Source of the DNA: an uncultured Azohydromonas sp. | Lineage (GTDB): Bacteria > Pseudomonadota > Gammaproteobacteria > Burkholderiales > Burkholderiaceae_C | Length of the DNA: 30,305 bases | NCBI RefSeq assembly: GCF_937926365.1 | Contig: NZ_CALAOH010000162.1 | Location: 1-30,305 of the forward strand | Reading direction: 5' to 3' | Shown: positions 7,095 to 18,423 of the stretch, in pieces | Numbering within the stretch: position 1 is the stretch's first letter | Layout of the letters: every line of letters begins with the position of its first letter | Made by a program: the position numbers and the translations under genes | Notes under the pieces: model-generated | Seen by the model: only the letters and a program-made list of their open reading frames with translations | Told to the model about the DNA's origin: nothing | The model's database searches: none

Positions 7095-8510
7095 ATGGCC
7101 AAGACCGTCGCCGACGTGATGAAGATGGTGAAGGAGAACGAAGTCAAATTCGTCGACTTCCGCTTCACCGACACCCGCGGCAAGGAGCAGCACGTTTCGG
7201 TGCCTGTCTCCCATTTCGATGAAGACAAGTTCCAGTCGGGCCACGCCTTCGACGGCTCGTCCATCGCTGGCTGGAAGGGCATCGAAGCCTCCGACATGCT
7301 GCTGATGCCGGATCCGAACACGGCCAACATCGACCCGTTCTTCGAAGAGCCGACGCTGATCCTGACCTGCGACGTCATCGACCCGGCCGACGGCAAGCCC
7401 TATGAGCGCGATCCGCGCTCGCTGGCCAAGCGTGCCGAGGCCTACATGCGCGCCTCCGGCCTGGGCGACACCGCCTACTTCGGTCCGGAGCCCGAGTTCT
7501 TCGTGTTCGACAGCGTGCGCTGGAACATCGACATGTCGGGCTGCTTCTCCAAGATCGAGAGCGAGGAAGCCGCCTGGAACACCGGCAAGGAGTACGAGCA
7601 CGGCAACTCCGGCTTCCGTCCCGCCGTCAAGGGCGGCTACTTCCCGGTGCCCCCGGTCGATTCGGGCCAGGACCTGCGCTCGGAAATGTGCCTGCTGCTG
7701 GAGCAGCTGGGCATTCCGGTGGAAGTGCACCACCACGAAGTGGCCAACGCCGGCCAGATGGAAATCGGCACCAAGTTCAGCACGCTGATCGAGCGCGCCG
7801 ACTGGACGCAGCTGCAGAAGTACGTGATCCACAACGTCGCGGCCGCCTACGGCAAGACCGCCACGTTCATGCCCAAGCCCATCGTTGGCGACAACGGCAG
7901 TGGCATGCACGTGCACCAGTCGGTGTGGAAGGACGGCAAGAACCTGTTCGCCGGTGACGGCTACGCGGGCCTGTCGGACTTCGCCCTGTACTACATCGGC
8001 GGCATCATCAAGCACGCCCGTGCCCTGAACGCGATCACCAACCCCGGCACCAACAGCTACAAGCGCCTGGTGCCCGGCTTCGAAGCCCCGGTGAAGCTGG
8101 CCTACTCGGCCAAGAACCGCTCGGCCTCGATCCGCATCCCGTACGTGGCCAACCCGAAGGGCCGTCGCGTGGAAGCCCGCTTCCCGGATCCCCTGATGAA
8201 CCCGTACCTGGGCTTCGCCGCGCTGCTGATGGCCGGCCTGGACGGCGTGGAGAACAAGATCCACCCGGGCGAGGCCGCCACCAAGGACCTGTACCACCTG
8301 CCGCCGGAAGAGGACGCGAAGATCCCGACCGTCTGCCACAGCCTGGACCAGGCCCTGGAAGCGCTGGACAAGGACCGCGCCTTCCTGACCAAGGGCGGCG
8401 TGTTCACGGACGCGTACATCGACGCCTACATCGACCTGAAGATGCAGGAAGTCACGCGCTTCCGCATGGCCACGCACCCGGTCGAGTTCGACATGTACTA
8501 CGCCCTGTGA
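7095..8510 (+). CDS. glnA: Glutamine synthetase type I
   Basis: This 471-residue enzyme makes glutamine from glutamate, ammonia and ATP in the cytosol and is the normal length for GSI-beta. The N-terminal domain begins MAKTVADVMKMVKENEVKFV and carries DGSSIAGWKGIEASDMLLMPD. The catalytic core shows EPEFFVFD, the metal and glutamate region around HHHEVANAGQMEIG, and NGSGMHVHQS. The loop DLYHLPPEE holds Tyr400, matching the E. coli adenylylation site (Tyr397), so control by GlnE is expected. The frame is open further upstream to 7005, but the ATG at 7095 has an AGGAG ribosome site at 7083-7087 and fits the family start. Expression is probably driven by the sigma-54/NtrC region at 6864-6995, and a strong terminator follows. 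Codon use is more strongly biased than in the neighbours, as in a highly expressed gene. Confidence 0.98.
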   Translation: MAKTVADVMKMVKENEVKFVDFRFTDTRGKEQHVSVPVSHFDEDKFQSGHAFDGSSIAGWKGIEASDMLLMPDPNTANIDPFFEEPTLILTCDVIDPADGKPYERDPRSLAKRAEAYMRASGLGDTAYFGPEPEFFVFDSVRWNIDMSGCFSKIESEEAAWNTGKEYEHGNSGFRPAVKGGYFPVPPVDSGQDLRSEMCLLLEQLGIPVEVHHHEVANAGQMEIGTKFSTLIERADWTQLQKYVIHNVAAAYGKTATFMPKPIVGDNGSGMHVHQSVWKDGKNLFAGDGYAGLSDFALYYIGGIIKHARALNAITNPGTNSYKRLVPGFEAPVKLAYSAKNRSASIRIPYVANPKGRRVEARFPDPLMNPYLGFAALLMAGLDGVENKIHPGEAATKDLYHLPPEEDAKIPTVCHSLDQALEALDKDRAFLTKGGVFTDAYIDAYIDLKMQEVTRFRMATHPVEFDMYYAL

Positions 8511-8533
8511 TCCCGCGAGGGCTCTAGCGCAGC

Positions 8534-8562
8534 AAGGGACGGCCCGTGGGCCGTCCCTTTTT
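8534..8562 (+). terminator. Intrinsic terminator after glnA
   Basis: A near-perfect stem, GGGACGGCC (8536-8544) with GGCCGTCCC (8549-8557), closed by a CGTG loop and followed by TTTTT, lies 24 bp after the glnA stop. It separates glnA from the ntrBC unit. Confidence 0.9.
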
Positions 8563-8597
8563 CGTTTCCATGGCGCTCGTCGCCGCGCCAACGCGCT

Positions 8598-8626
8598 TTG
8601 ACACAATCCTCGGGACGAGACAAAAC
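8598..8626 (+). promoter_or_regulatory. Possible sigma-70 promoter for the ntrBC unit
   Basis: A consensus -35 hexamer TTGACA (8598-8603) is followed after 17 nt by CAAAAC (8621-8626), a weak -10. It sits between the glnA terminator and the next start at 8638, where a separate promoter for the downstream genes is expected. If the -10 is right, the start of transcription is almost at the ATG, so the leader would be very short or absent. Confidence 0.35.
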
Positions 8627-8637
8627 GATCCAAGCGC

Positions 8638-9207
8638 ATGAAGCACATCAGCCCCAGGGCGCTCGTGACGCTGCTGCTGGCCGGCGCGGCGGCGCAGGTG
8701 CAGGCGCAGGCGCAGGCGCAGGACGGCACGGTCTACCAGTGCGCCAAGCCCGGCCAGCCCCAGCTCTTCACCGACGCCGCGGGCGCGCGGCAGGCGCGTG
8801 AACGGGGCTTCGATTGCCAGGCCATGCTGGCCGTGCCCGTGACAGTGCCCCAGGGGCCACGCTCGCGCGGCGCCGGCGCGCCGGCACGCGCGGCCCCAGC
8901 CGAGTCCGTGTCCGCCGCAGCGGTGGCGGCGTCGGTGCCACGCGGCGGCGAGCGGGGCGCTGACGCGCAGCAGCGCGCGCGCGACAACGATGCGCGCGCC
9001 ATCCTGCAGACCGAGCTGCAGCGCGAGCAGGCGCGGCTGCAGCAACTGCTGGCCGAGTACAACGACGGCCGCCCCGAACGGCGGGGCGATGAACGCAACT
9101 ACCAGCGCTACCTCGACCGCGTGGCGGCGCTCAAGGCCTCCATCGAGCGCAGCAGCGCCGACATCGCCGCGCTGCAGCGCGAGCTCGCCAGACTCACCCG
9201 CCCATGA
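8638..9207 (+). CDS. Small exported coiled-coil protein upstream of ntrB (DUF4124-like N-terminus)
   Basis: The protein has 189 residues. Residues 1-28 form a signal peptide whose end consists of Ala-Gln repeats. GTVYQCAKPGQPQLFTD (about 31-47) resembles the short DUF4124 beta motif, with Cys36 and Cys60 that could form a disulfide. A low-complexity Ala/Pro linker follows, and from about 120 to the end there is a predicted coiled coil (ILQTELQREQARLQQLLAEY and a second LKASIERSSADIAALQREL helix). The product is probably periplasmic. It overlaps ntrB by ATGA, so it is cotranslated with the nitrogen kinase, but nothing in its sequence indicates a role in nitrogen sensing. Family assignment is tentative. 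Confidence 0.75.
   Translation: MKHISPRALVTLLLAGAAAQVQAQAQAQDGTVYQCAKPGQPQLFTDAAGARQARERGFDCQAMLAVPVTVPQGPRSRGAGAPARAAPAESVSAAAVAASVPRGGERGADAQQRARDNDARAILQTELQREQARLQQLLAEYNDGRPERRGDERNYQRYLDRVAALKASIERSSADIAALQRELARLTRP
8692..8721 (+). repeat. Tandem hexanucleotide repeat in a signal peptide
   Basis: There are five consecutive 6-bp units (GCGCAG, one with a T variant), encoding Ala-Gln/Val-Gln repeats at the signal-peptide cleavage region of the preceding gene. Unit gain or loss would keep the frame. Confidence 0.8.
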
Positions 9208-10283
9208 AGCTCCTTCGTCCCTCGTCGCCCAACTACGACAACTTCGACCTGCTCGCCACGCTGGTGGCGGTGGTTTCGCCGCAGGGCCAATGCCTGTTCG
9301 TCAACGCGGCCTTCGAGGACCAGATCGGCCTGTCGCGGCGCAGCCTGGTGGGCGGCAACCTGCCGCAGTGGTTCGTGCTGCCGCGCCAGCTGCAGGAGAC
9401 GCTGGCGGCGGTGGCGCGCAACGACTACTCCAGCGGCCGCTTCGACGCGCAGCTGCGGCGGCTGCCGGGGGCGCAGCCCGAGGCGCTGCCGGTGCACGTG
9501 ATCGTCAACCAGACCGACAGCCCTGATCGCGTGATCGTGGAGATGATCGAGATCGAGCAGCAGACGCGCCAGGACCGCGAGGAGCGCGCGCTGGACCAGG
9601 CGCAGGCCAACAAGGAGCTCATCCGCAACCTCGCGCACGAGATCAAGAACCCACTGGGCGGCATCCGCGGCGCGGCGCAGCTGCTGCAGATGGAGCTGCA
9701 GTCCAGGGAGCTGACCGAGTACACGCAGGTGATCGTGCAGGAGGCCGACCGGCTGCAGGCGCTGGTGGACCGGCTGCTGGCGCCACACCGCAAGCCGCAC
9801 GTGGTGGGCGACGTCAACATCCACGAGGTGTGCGAGCGGGTGAGGGCGCTGATCCTGGCCGAGTTCCCGCGCGGGCTGTCGGTGCAGCGCGACTACGACA
9901 CCTCGCTGCCCGAGTTCCGCGGCGACCGCGAGCAGCTCATCCAGGCCGTGCTCAACATCGCGCATAACGCGGCGCAGGCGCTGACGCAGCGCATCGCCGA
10001 CGGCGATGCCTGCATCGTGCTGCGCACGCGCGTGACGCGGCAGGTCACGATCGGCAAGACGCGCTACAGACTGGCATTGGAATTGCATATCGAGGACAAC
10101 GGCCCGGGCGTTCCCGAGTCGATCCGCGATCGCATCTTCTACCCGCTGGTGTCGGGGCGCGAGGGCGGGTCGGGCTTGGGGCTGACGCTGGCGCAGACCT
10201 TCGTGCAACAGCACCAGGGCACCATCGAATGCGACAGCACGCCGGGCCAAACCGTTTTCAAAATCCTGATTCCATTACCCTGA
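9204..10283 (+). CDS. ntrB: Nitrogen regulation sensor histidine kinase NtrB
   Basis: This 359-residue soluble kinase phosphorylates NtrC when nitrogen is low and is switched to phosphatase mode by PII (known for the family). It has no membrane segment. The N-terminal PAS domain (about 15-120) begins DLLATLVAVVSPQGQCLFVN. The H box is RNLAHEIKNPLGGIRGAAQLL with phospho-acceptor His145. The N box is NIAHNAAQAL with Asn255, the G1 box is EDNGPGVP (about 297), and the F/G2 region FYPLVSGREGGSGLGLTLAQ matches NtrB. It starts by a 4-nt overlap with the coiled-coil gene and is followed by ntrC after 19 bp with an AGAGGTAAG ribosome-binding region. Confidence 0.97.
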   Translation: MKLLRPSSPNYDNFDLLATLVAVVSPQGQCLFVNAAFEDQIGLSRRSLVGGNLPQWFVLPRQLQETLAAVARNDYSSGRFDAQLRRLPGAQPEALPVHVIVNQTDSPDRVIVEMIEIEQQTRQDREERALDQAQANKELIRNLAHEIKNPLGGIRGAAQLLQMELQSRELTEYTQVIVQEADRLQALVDRLLAPHRKPHVVGDVNIHEVCERVRALILAEFPRGLSVQRDYDTSLPEFRGDREQLIQAVLNIAHNAAQALTQRIADGDACIVLRTRVTRQVTIGKTRYRLALELHIEDNGPGVPESIRDRIFYPLVSGREGGSGLGLTLAQTFVQQHQGTIECDSTPGQTVFKILIPLP

Positions 10284-10302
10284 CAGAGGTAAGCGCTCAA
10301 GC

Positions 10303-11796
<1,494 letters not shown>

Positions 11797-11826
11797 GCTT
11801 CCACTTGGTAGCCGGGCGATCCGTTT

Positions 11827-11903
11827 CCGTTCGCCCTGAGCCTGTCGAAGGGCAGGCACTCGGATATCGCCGCAGGGGCTTCGACAAGCTCAGCCCGAAC
11901 GGG
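11827..11903. repeat. Paired REP-like inverted repeat (BIME-like) after ntrC
   Basis: Two ~27-bp units in opposite orientation flank a 21-bp spacer. The left unit (11827-11853) begins CCGTTCGCCCTGAGC, and the right unit read on the minus strand (11902-11876) begins CCGTTCGGGCTGAGC. Each unit can form its own hairpin (CCCT/AGGG in one, GGCT/AGCC in the other), and the pair can form a larger stem. Such units are dispersed in many proteobacterial genomes. The position just after ntrC is typical, and it may protect or end the mRNA. Confidence 0.85.
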
Positions 11904-12345
11904 TCTGGGATGTCTGCAAGCTTCGTGGGATTCCCATGAGCCCCGCCGCCCGCCGCCCCCGCGCGGGTGCCCGGGGCTGCCGATGCCGTGACGTATCGCA
12001 CGCTCGGCGGCTTGCCTCGCTCGCATCCGTTGTGCGGTGCATAAACCGCACCCATGATCCCCGCCCAGCCCACCAGGGTGGCCCCGGCTGGGGCCGGAGC
12101 TGTCTCCGCCGTGAACCGTCCTTGCGGACGCTGCCTGCGTTCGAAACCTTTTGGCTCTCAAACGTCTGTCACGAGTTTGGGGGGATGCGGCAGCGGAATC
12201 CGGGTTTTTGCAACCGCATAATCTGTATCGACCTGTTTCGGTTCTTGGGGTGACTGCGTAGCGCCCTGCTACAAGTGTGGCCGCCCAAGGGACGGGATTT
12301 CCACCGCTGGTGTGAACAAGTTCTTGGAAGCCGTCAGGGAGAGGC
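11904..12345. other. Intergenic region before the exopolysaccharide locus
   Basis: No convincing gene is seen in these 442 bp; the 105-codon plus-strand frame at 11936-12253 has no recognisable domain and Arg/Cys-rich composition. The segment from about 12140 on is less GC-rich than the genes. Visible elements are a hairpin CGTCC-TTGC-GGACG (12117-12130), a -10-like CATAAT (12217-12222) without a good -35, and an inverted repeat GTAGC-N5-GCTAC (12258-12272). I found no GG-N10-GC spacing with an acceptable TGGC...TTGC match. The promoter of the first exopolysaccharide unit should lie here. Confidence 0.5.
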
Positions 12346-12456
12346 ATGACGAGCCTCAATGAGGAACCGGTTCTGACGATGCATGCGCATGTGCTGTCCG
12401 AAGCCACGAAGGGCCGGGTTGATTTCGTCCCGTGGGACGGCAAGGGGGGATGGTGA
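12346..12456 (+). CDS. Small ORF (36 aa) coupled to the sugar transferase
   Basis: An ATG at 12346 opens a 36-codon frame (starts MTSLNEEPVL, ends GKGGW) that stops with TGA at 12454-12456. The purine run AGGGAGAGG (12336-12344) just upstream is a plausible ribosome site. The stop overlaps the GTG start of the sugar transferase as GTGA, the same 4-nt coupling used at many junctions in this locus. About 74% of third positions are G or C, lower than in neighbouring genes but not random-looking. No signal peptide or membrane segment is evident, and I do not recognise the peptide. It may be a real microprotein or a leader peptide that controls entry into the transferase gene; a chance frame cannot be excluded. 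Confidence 0.45.
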   Translation: MTSLNEEPVLTMHAHVLSEATKGRVDFVPWDGKGGW

Positions 12457-13841
12457 TCAGCGTTTACAAGCATCACGTACACCAGCGGGTGTTGTTCCAG
12501 GTCGGTTTTGACTTTGTTGTGCTCGCGGCGGTCGTGGTCCTGTTCGGCCTCACTCAAGGCGAGGCCGTATCCACGCTGATGCCCGGCGTGGCGGCGCAGG
12601 GGCTGTCGCTGGCGGCGTTCCTGTGCGTGATCACCACCGCCTCGGGCTTCTACGAGCCGGCGCACAAGCGCTCGCTGGCCCAGTCCTGCCTCCGCGCCGT
12701 GGTGTGCGTGCTGCTGGTGTTGCCGCTGGCCTTCCTGGTGGGGTACCTGTTGCCTGTCAGCGTGCTGCCGGCCGGCGCACTGCCGATGGCCGCTTTCCTG
12801 GGCACGGCGGTGGTGGTGAGCCACCGGGTGTGGGCCACGCATGCCGTGCTGCCGGCCCGGCTGCGGCCGCGCGTGCTCATCCTGGGTGCGGGCGAGCGCG
12901 CGGCCATGGTGGGCAAGCTGGTGATGGAGGGCGACAACGGCGCCGAGCTGGTGGGCTTCTACCCGACCGCCAACGAGCACGTGCATGCGCCGGTGGTGCC
13001 CATGCAGAAGCTGCTCTCCAACCAGGAACCGCTGGGGCAGCTCACGCAGCGCCTGAAGGTGCGCGAACTCATCGTGGCTCCGGACGAGCGGCGCGGCGCC
13101 GGCATTCCGATGGACCAGTTGCTGGCGTGCCGCACGCAGGGCGTGCGCGTGCTGGACCTCGCCGGCTACTTCGAGCGGACGGTGGGCCAACTGCGCGTGG
13201 ACTGCATCGAGCCGGCGCTGCTGGTGTTCGGCAGCGGCTTCGACCAGGGCGTGCTGCGCCGGGGCGTGAAGCGGTTGTGCGACCTGGCCAGCGCCGGGCT
13301 GCTGCTGCTGGTGTCGGCGCCGGTGATGCTGGTGACGGCGCTGCTGATCAAGCTGGAGAGCCCGGGCCCGGTGCTCTACCGGCAGCAGCGCGTGGGTCTC
13401 AACGGACGCCATTTCGACGTCATCAAGTTCCGCAGCATGCGCACCGATGCCGAGAAGGACGGGCGCCCGCGCTGGGCCACGTCCAACGACGACCGCGTCA
13501 CGCGCGTGGGCCGCATCATCCGGCGGCTGCGCATCGACGAGTTGCCGCAGATCTTCAACGTGCTGCTGGGCGACATGAGCATCATCGGGCCCCGTCCCGA
13601 GCGGCCGTTCTTCGTCGAGCAGCTCACGCGCGAGCTGCCCTACTACGCGCTGCGCCACAGCATCAAGCCGGGCGTCACCGGCTGGGCGCAGGTGCGCTAT
13701 CCCTACGGCGCGACGGTGGAGGACTCGCTGCAGAAGCTGCAGTACGACCTCTACTACATCAAGAACCACAACCTGATGCTGGATCTGCTGGTGCTGGCCG
13801 AAACGGTGGGCGTGGTGCTCACGGGCAAGGGTGCTCGCTAG
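12453..13841 (+). CDS. Exopolysaccharide-initiating sugar transferase (TIGR03013-like, XrtA/PEP-CTERM locus)
   Basis: This polyprenyl-phosphate hexose-1-phosphate transferase should start the repeat unit on the inner-membrane lipid carrier. The N-terminal half has several membrane segments (about residues 12-120), a CoA-binding-like region (RVLILGAGERAAMVGKLV), and a further membrane helix near 275-300. The C-terminal catalytic domain contains RQQRVGLNGRHFDVIKFRSM, RRLRIDELPQIFNVLLGDMS, IGPRPERP and KPGVTGWAQV, all classic for PF02397. I chose GTG 12453 because the protein then begins MISVYKHHVH, as in the family, and because it overlaps the small ORF stop; ATG 12450 or GTG 12432 are alternatives. 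The length (462 residues) is normal. It likely forms one unit with prsK and prsR, which follow after 52 bp. Confidence 0.93.
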   Translation: MISVYKHHVHQRVLFQVGFDFVVLAAVVVLFGLTQGEAVSTLMPGVAAQGLSLAAFLCVITTASGFYEPAHKRSLAQSCLRAVVCVLLVLPLAFLVGYLLPVSVLPAGALPMAAFLGTAVVVSHRVWATHAVLPARLRPRVLILGAGERAAMVGKLVMEGDNGAELVGFYPTANEHVHAPVVPMQKLLSNQEPLGQLTQRLKVRELIVAPDERRGAGIPMDQLLACRTQGVRVLDLAGYFERTVGQLRVDCIEPALLVFGSGFDQGVLRRGVKRLCDLASAGLLLLVSAPVMLVTALLIKLESPGPVLYRQQRVGLNGRHFDVIKFRSMRTDAEKDGRPRWATSNDDRVTRVGRIIRRLRIDELPQIFNVLLGDMSIIGPRPERPFFVEQLTRELPYYALRHSIKPGVTGWAQVRYPYGATVEDSLQKLQYDLYYIKNHNLMLDLLVLAETVGVVLTGKGAR

Positions 13842-13893
13842 AAGTCCGGCTCATCCCCGCCATGCGCGCCGCGTTTGCTAGGACGGCACCGCC

Positions 13894-15962
13894 GTGGCCT
13901 TGAGCTTCGGACAGGTCGCGATCGGGAGCTATGCATTGGCCGCCGTCGCGCACCTGTGGCTGGGTGCGAGGCTGGACCGGGCCACGGCCGCGGTCGAGCG
14001 CGGCACGCCGGTGGCGCGCGCGCTGCGCGCCGCGCTGCTGTGCACGGCGGCCTGGGCCGGCGTGGCGTTGGCGACTCAGTTGCATCCGCAACCAGGCTGG
14101 ATCGGTGCGGCGCTGGTGCTGGACGCGGCGCGCTACGGCGCCTGGTTCGTGCTGCTGGTGCTGATGGCGCAGCCGCGGCGCTGGCTGCGCGAGTTCGCGC
14201 GCGTGCTGGTGCTGCTGGCGGCGCTGTTGCCGCTGCTGGCGCTGGTCGGGCAGCCACTGCCGAACCTGGCCTCCAGCGTGGCCCTGGGGCTGCCGGTGCT
14301 GGGGCTGTTGCTGCTGGAGCAGCTCTACCGCAACGCGCCCGAGGATCTGTTGTGGGCAGCCAAGCCGATGTGCATCGGCCTGGGCTGCGTGTTCGCGTTC
14401 GACCTGTACCTCCACTCCCACGGCGTGCTGTTCGGCCAGTCCAAGCCGCACACGCTGGTGGTGCGCGCGGCGGTGCACTCGCTGGCGGTGCCCGCGCTGA
14501 TGGTGGCGCTGCGCCGCCATGCGCTGCGCTCGCGCCCGCTGCAGCTGTCGCACCAGATGGCGTTCCACACGCTGACGCTGCTGCTGGTGGGCAGCTACCT
14601 GCTGATCATCTCCGGCGCCGGCTACTACGTGCGCGAGTTCGGCGGCGACTGGGGCCAGGCGCTGCAGGTGGGCTTTGGCGTGGCGGCGCTGGCGGCGCTG
14701 GCGCTGGCGCTGAGCTCGGGCGCGGTGCGCGCGCACCTGCGCGTGTTCGTGGGCAAGCATTTCTTCCGCTACCACTACGACTACCGCACCGAGTGGCTGC
14801 GCTTCACGGTGGCGCTGTCGGGTAACCCCGGCGACGGCGAGTTCGGCAGCCAGGTCGTGCGCGCGCTGGCCAACATGGTGGAGAGCCCGGGCGGCACGCT
14901 GTGGACCGCGGCGGCCGACGGCACGCACTTCGTTGCGGCCGCACACTGGAACAGCCCGCGCGTGTCGGCGCGCGAGGCGGCCGACTCCGCTTTCGTCAAC
15001 TTCATGCGCGAGCGCGACTGGCTCGTGAACGTGCGGGAGCTGCGCGAGAGCCCGGAACGCTACGACGGCCTGGCGATGCCGGCGTGGCTGGCCTCGGATG
15101 CCACGGCCTGGGCGGTGGTGCCGCTGCCGGTGGCGCACGAGTTCATCGGCTTCGTGGTGCTGGCGCATCCGCGCACGCCGCTGCCGCTGAACTGGGAGGT
15201 GCGCGACCTGCTCAAGACCGGCGGACGCCAGGCCGGCATCTTCCTGGCGCGCATGCGCGCCGCCGAGGCGCTGCTGGAGGCCCGCAAGTTCGAGGCCTTC
15301 AACCGCATGTCGGCCTTCGTGGTGCACGACCTCAAGAACGTCGTGACGCAGCTGTCGCTGATGATGAAGAACGCCAAGCGGCTGCAGCACAACCCGGAGT
15401 TCCAGCAGGACATGCTGGCCACGGTGGACAACGCGCTGGAGAAGATGCGCCAGCTCATGCTGCAGCTGCGCGAGGGCGAGGCCCCGGCCGGCGGACGCCA
15501 CGGCGTGGACCTGGCCGCGCTGGCGCAGCGGTTGCAGCACGGCGCGCAATCGCGCGGGCGCACGCTGGACGTGGAGGTGGCGCAGCCGGTGATGGCGCGC
15601 GGTCACGAGCAGCGGCTGGAGCGCGTGGTGGGCCACGTAGTACAGAATGCCCTGGACGCCACGCCCGCGGACAAGCGCGTGTGGCTGCGCGTGGAGCGCG
15701 CCGTGGGGCAGGCGCGCATCACCGTCGGCGACGACGGCTGCGGCATGACGGCGGACTTCATCGCCAACCGCCTGTTCAAACCCTTCAGCACGACCAAGTC
15801 CGGCGGCATGGGCATCGGGGCCTACGAGAGCGCGCAGTATCTGCGCGAGCTCGGCGGGGGCATCTCGGTGCACAGCGAGCCCGGGCGCGGCACGGTGGTC
15901 ACGATGCAGATTCCCCTGTTCGAAACCGAGCGTCCCGCCGACGCGTTCATGGCTGGTTCCGC

Positions 15963-15966
<4 letters not shown>
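13894..15966 (+). CDS. prsK: XrtA/PEP-CTERM system histidine kinase PrsK
   Basis: This 690-residue membrane sensor kinase has an N-terminal ~290 residues containing eight to ten hydrophobic segments, then a GAF-like region (about 310-460), the dimerisation/H box AFVVHDLKNVVTQLSLMMKN with His478, and an ATPase domain with Asn585 (VVQNALDAT), DDGCGMT and FKPFSTTKSGGMGIG. The HDLKN H box and the KPFSTTKSGGMG motif are characteristic of PrsK (TIGR02916-like). Its start is GTG at 13894. It overlaps prsR by ATGA. In bacteria studied, PrsK/PrsR with RpoN control PEP-CTERM and exopolysaccharide functions (family knowledge); the signal it senses is unknown. Confidence 0.95.
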
Positions 15967-17333
<1,367 letters not shown>

Positions 17334-17365
17334 GTTGGGGTGCTGAAGGAGCGGCCGGCGGAGGC

Positions 17366-18373
17366 TCAGACGCCGTAGTGGGCGCGGTACCAGGCGACGA
17401 AGCGCGCCACGCCTTCGCGGATGCCCGTGCGCGGCGCGAAGCCCACCCAGGACTTGAGCGCGTCCACGTCGGCGTAGGTGGCTGGCACGTCGCCGTTCTG
17501 CATCGGCAGCATGCGCTTTTCGGCCTGGCGCCCCAGCGCCTGCTCGATGCACTCGATGAACTCCATCAGCGGCACGGGCTCGTTGTTGCCGATGTTGAAG
17601 ACGCGGTACGGCGCGTGGCTGCGGCCGGGATCGGGTGCGTGCGGATCGAAGCCCTGGTCGGGCGTGGCGGTGCGGTCCAGCACCCGGATCACGCCCTCGA
17701 CGATGTCGTCCACGTAGGTGAAGTCGCGCCGCATCTGGCCGTGGTTGAACACGTCGATGGGGCGGTTCTCCAGGATGGCCTTGGTGAAGAGGATGGGCGC
17801 CATGTCGGGCCGGCCCCAGGGGCCGTACACCGTGAAGAAGCGCAGCCCGGTGGTCGGCAGCTTGTAGAGGTGGCTGTAGGTGTGGGCCATGAGCTCGTTG
17901 GCCTTCTTGGTCGCCGCGTACAGGCTCACCGGATGGTCCACGCCGTCGGACTCGGAGAAGGGCATCTTCACGTTGCCGCCGTAGACGCTGGAGCTGGAGG
18001 CGTAGACCAGGTGCTGCACCTGCGTATGGCGGCAGCCTTCGAGCACGTTGACGAAGCCCACGAGGTTGCTGTCAACGTAGGCGTTGGGGTTGAGCAGCGA
18101 GTAGCGCACGCCGGCCTGCGCCGCCAGGTGGACCACGCGGTCGAAGCGCTCGGCCTTGAACAGCGCGTCCATGCCGGCGCGGTCGGCGATGTCGAGCTTG
18201 AGGAAGCGAAAGCCCGCGTGCGGCTGGAGTTGCCGCAGCCGGGCCAGCTTCAGGTTGACGTCGTAGTAATCGTTGAGGTTGTCCACGCCCACGACCTCGT
18301 CGCCGCGCTCCAGCAGCCGCAGCGCCGTGGCCATGCCGATGAAGCCGGCAGCGCCGGTGACCAGTACCTTCAT
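17366..18373 (-). CDS. NAD-dependent UDP-sugar epimerase (UDP-glucuronate 4-epimerase-like)
   Basis: This 335-residue extended short-chain dehydrogenase has the NAD motif GAAGFIG (7-13), VDNLNDYYDVNLKLARL, the catalytic Tyr152-x3-Lys156 in LYAATKKANE with SSSSVYG upstream, and the GPWGRPDMAP segment (about residues 182-191). The NLNDYYDVNLK and GPWGRPDMAP signatures point to the UDP-glucuronate 4-epimerase (CapI/LspL) subgroup, which makes UDP-galacturonate for polysaccharides. A strong GGGGGAAG ribosome site precedes the ATG. It is on the opposite strand to the rest of the locus, convergent to prsR and divergent from the export operon, but its function fits precursor supply for the polymer. 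Confidence 0.93.
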   Translation of the reverse strand: MKVLVTGAAGFIGMATALRLLERGDEVVGVDNLNDYYDVNLKLARLRQLQPHAGFRFLKLDIADRAGMDALFKAERFDRVVHLAAQAGVRYSLLNPNAYVDSNLVGFVNVLEGCRHTQVQHLVYASSSSVYGGNVKMPFSESDGVDHPVSLYAATKKANELMAHTYSHLYKLPTTGLRFFTVYGPWGRPDMAPILFTKAILENRPIDVFNHGQMRRDFTYVDDIVEGVIRVLDRTATPDQGFDPHAPDPGRSHAPYRVFNIGNNEPVPLMEFIECIEQALGRQAEKRMLPMQNGDVPATYADVDALKSWVGFAPRTGIREGVARFVAWYRAHYGV

Positions 18374-18423
18374 TACTTCCCCCAGGAATTCGAATGGAAT
18401 ACTTGCCTGCGGCCGTCGCCGGC

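Noticed and set aside
6051..8729. 892-codon minus-strand open frame opposite glnA and the CinA-like gene
   Set aside because: Composition is typical of an antisense shadow in high-GC DNA, and glnA on the plus strand is unmistakable.
11936..12253. 105-codon plus-strand frame after ntrC
   Set aside because: It is rich in Arg, Cys and Ser, has no ribosome site or recognisable domain, and looks like non-coding sequence.
12253..12262. Possible sigma-54 element GG-N10-GC near 12249-12262 before the transferase gene
   Set aside because: Spacing fits, but the flanking bases (GGTGAC and TAGC) match the consensus poorly.
12382..12391. 10-bp palindrome CATGCGCATG and the nearby AACCGGTT (12365-12372)
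   Set aside because: They lie inside the small ORF, are short, and palindromes of this size are expected by chance in this composition.
13862..13903. 13-codon frame overlapping the prsK GTG start
   Set aside because: It has no ribosome site and is too short to distinguish from chance, unlike the 36-codon frame before the transferase.
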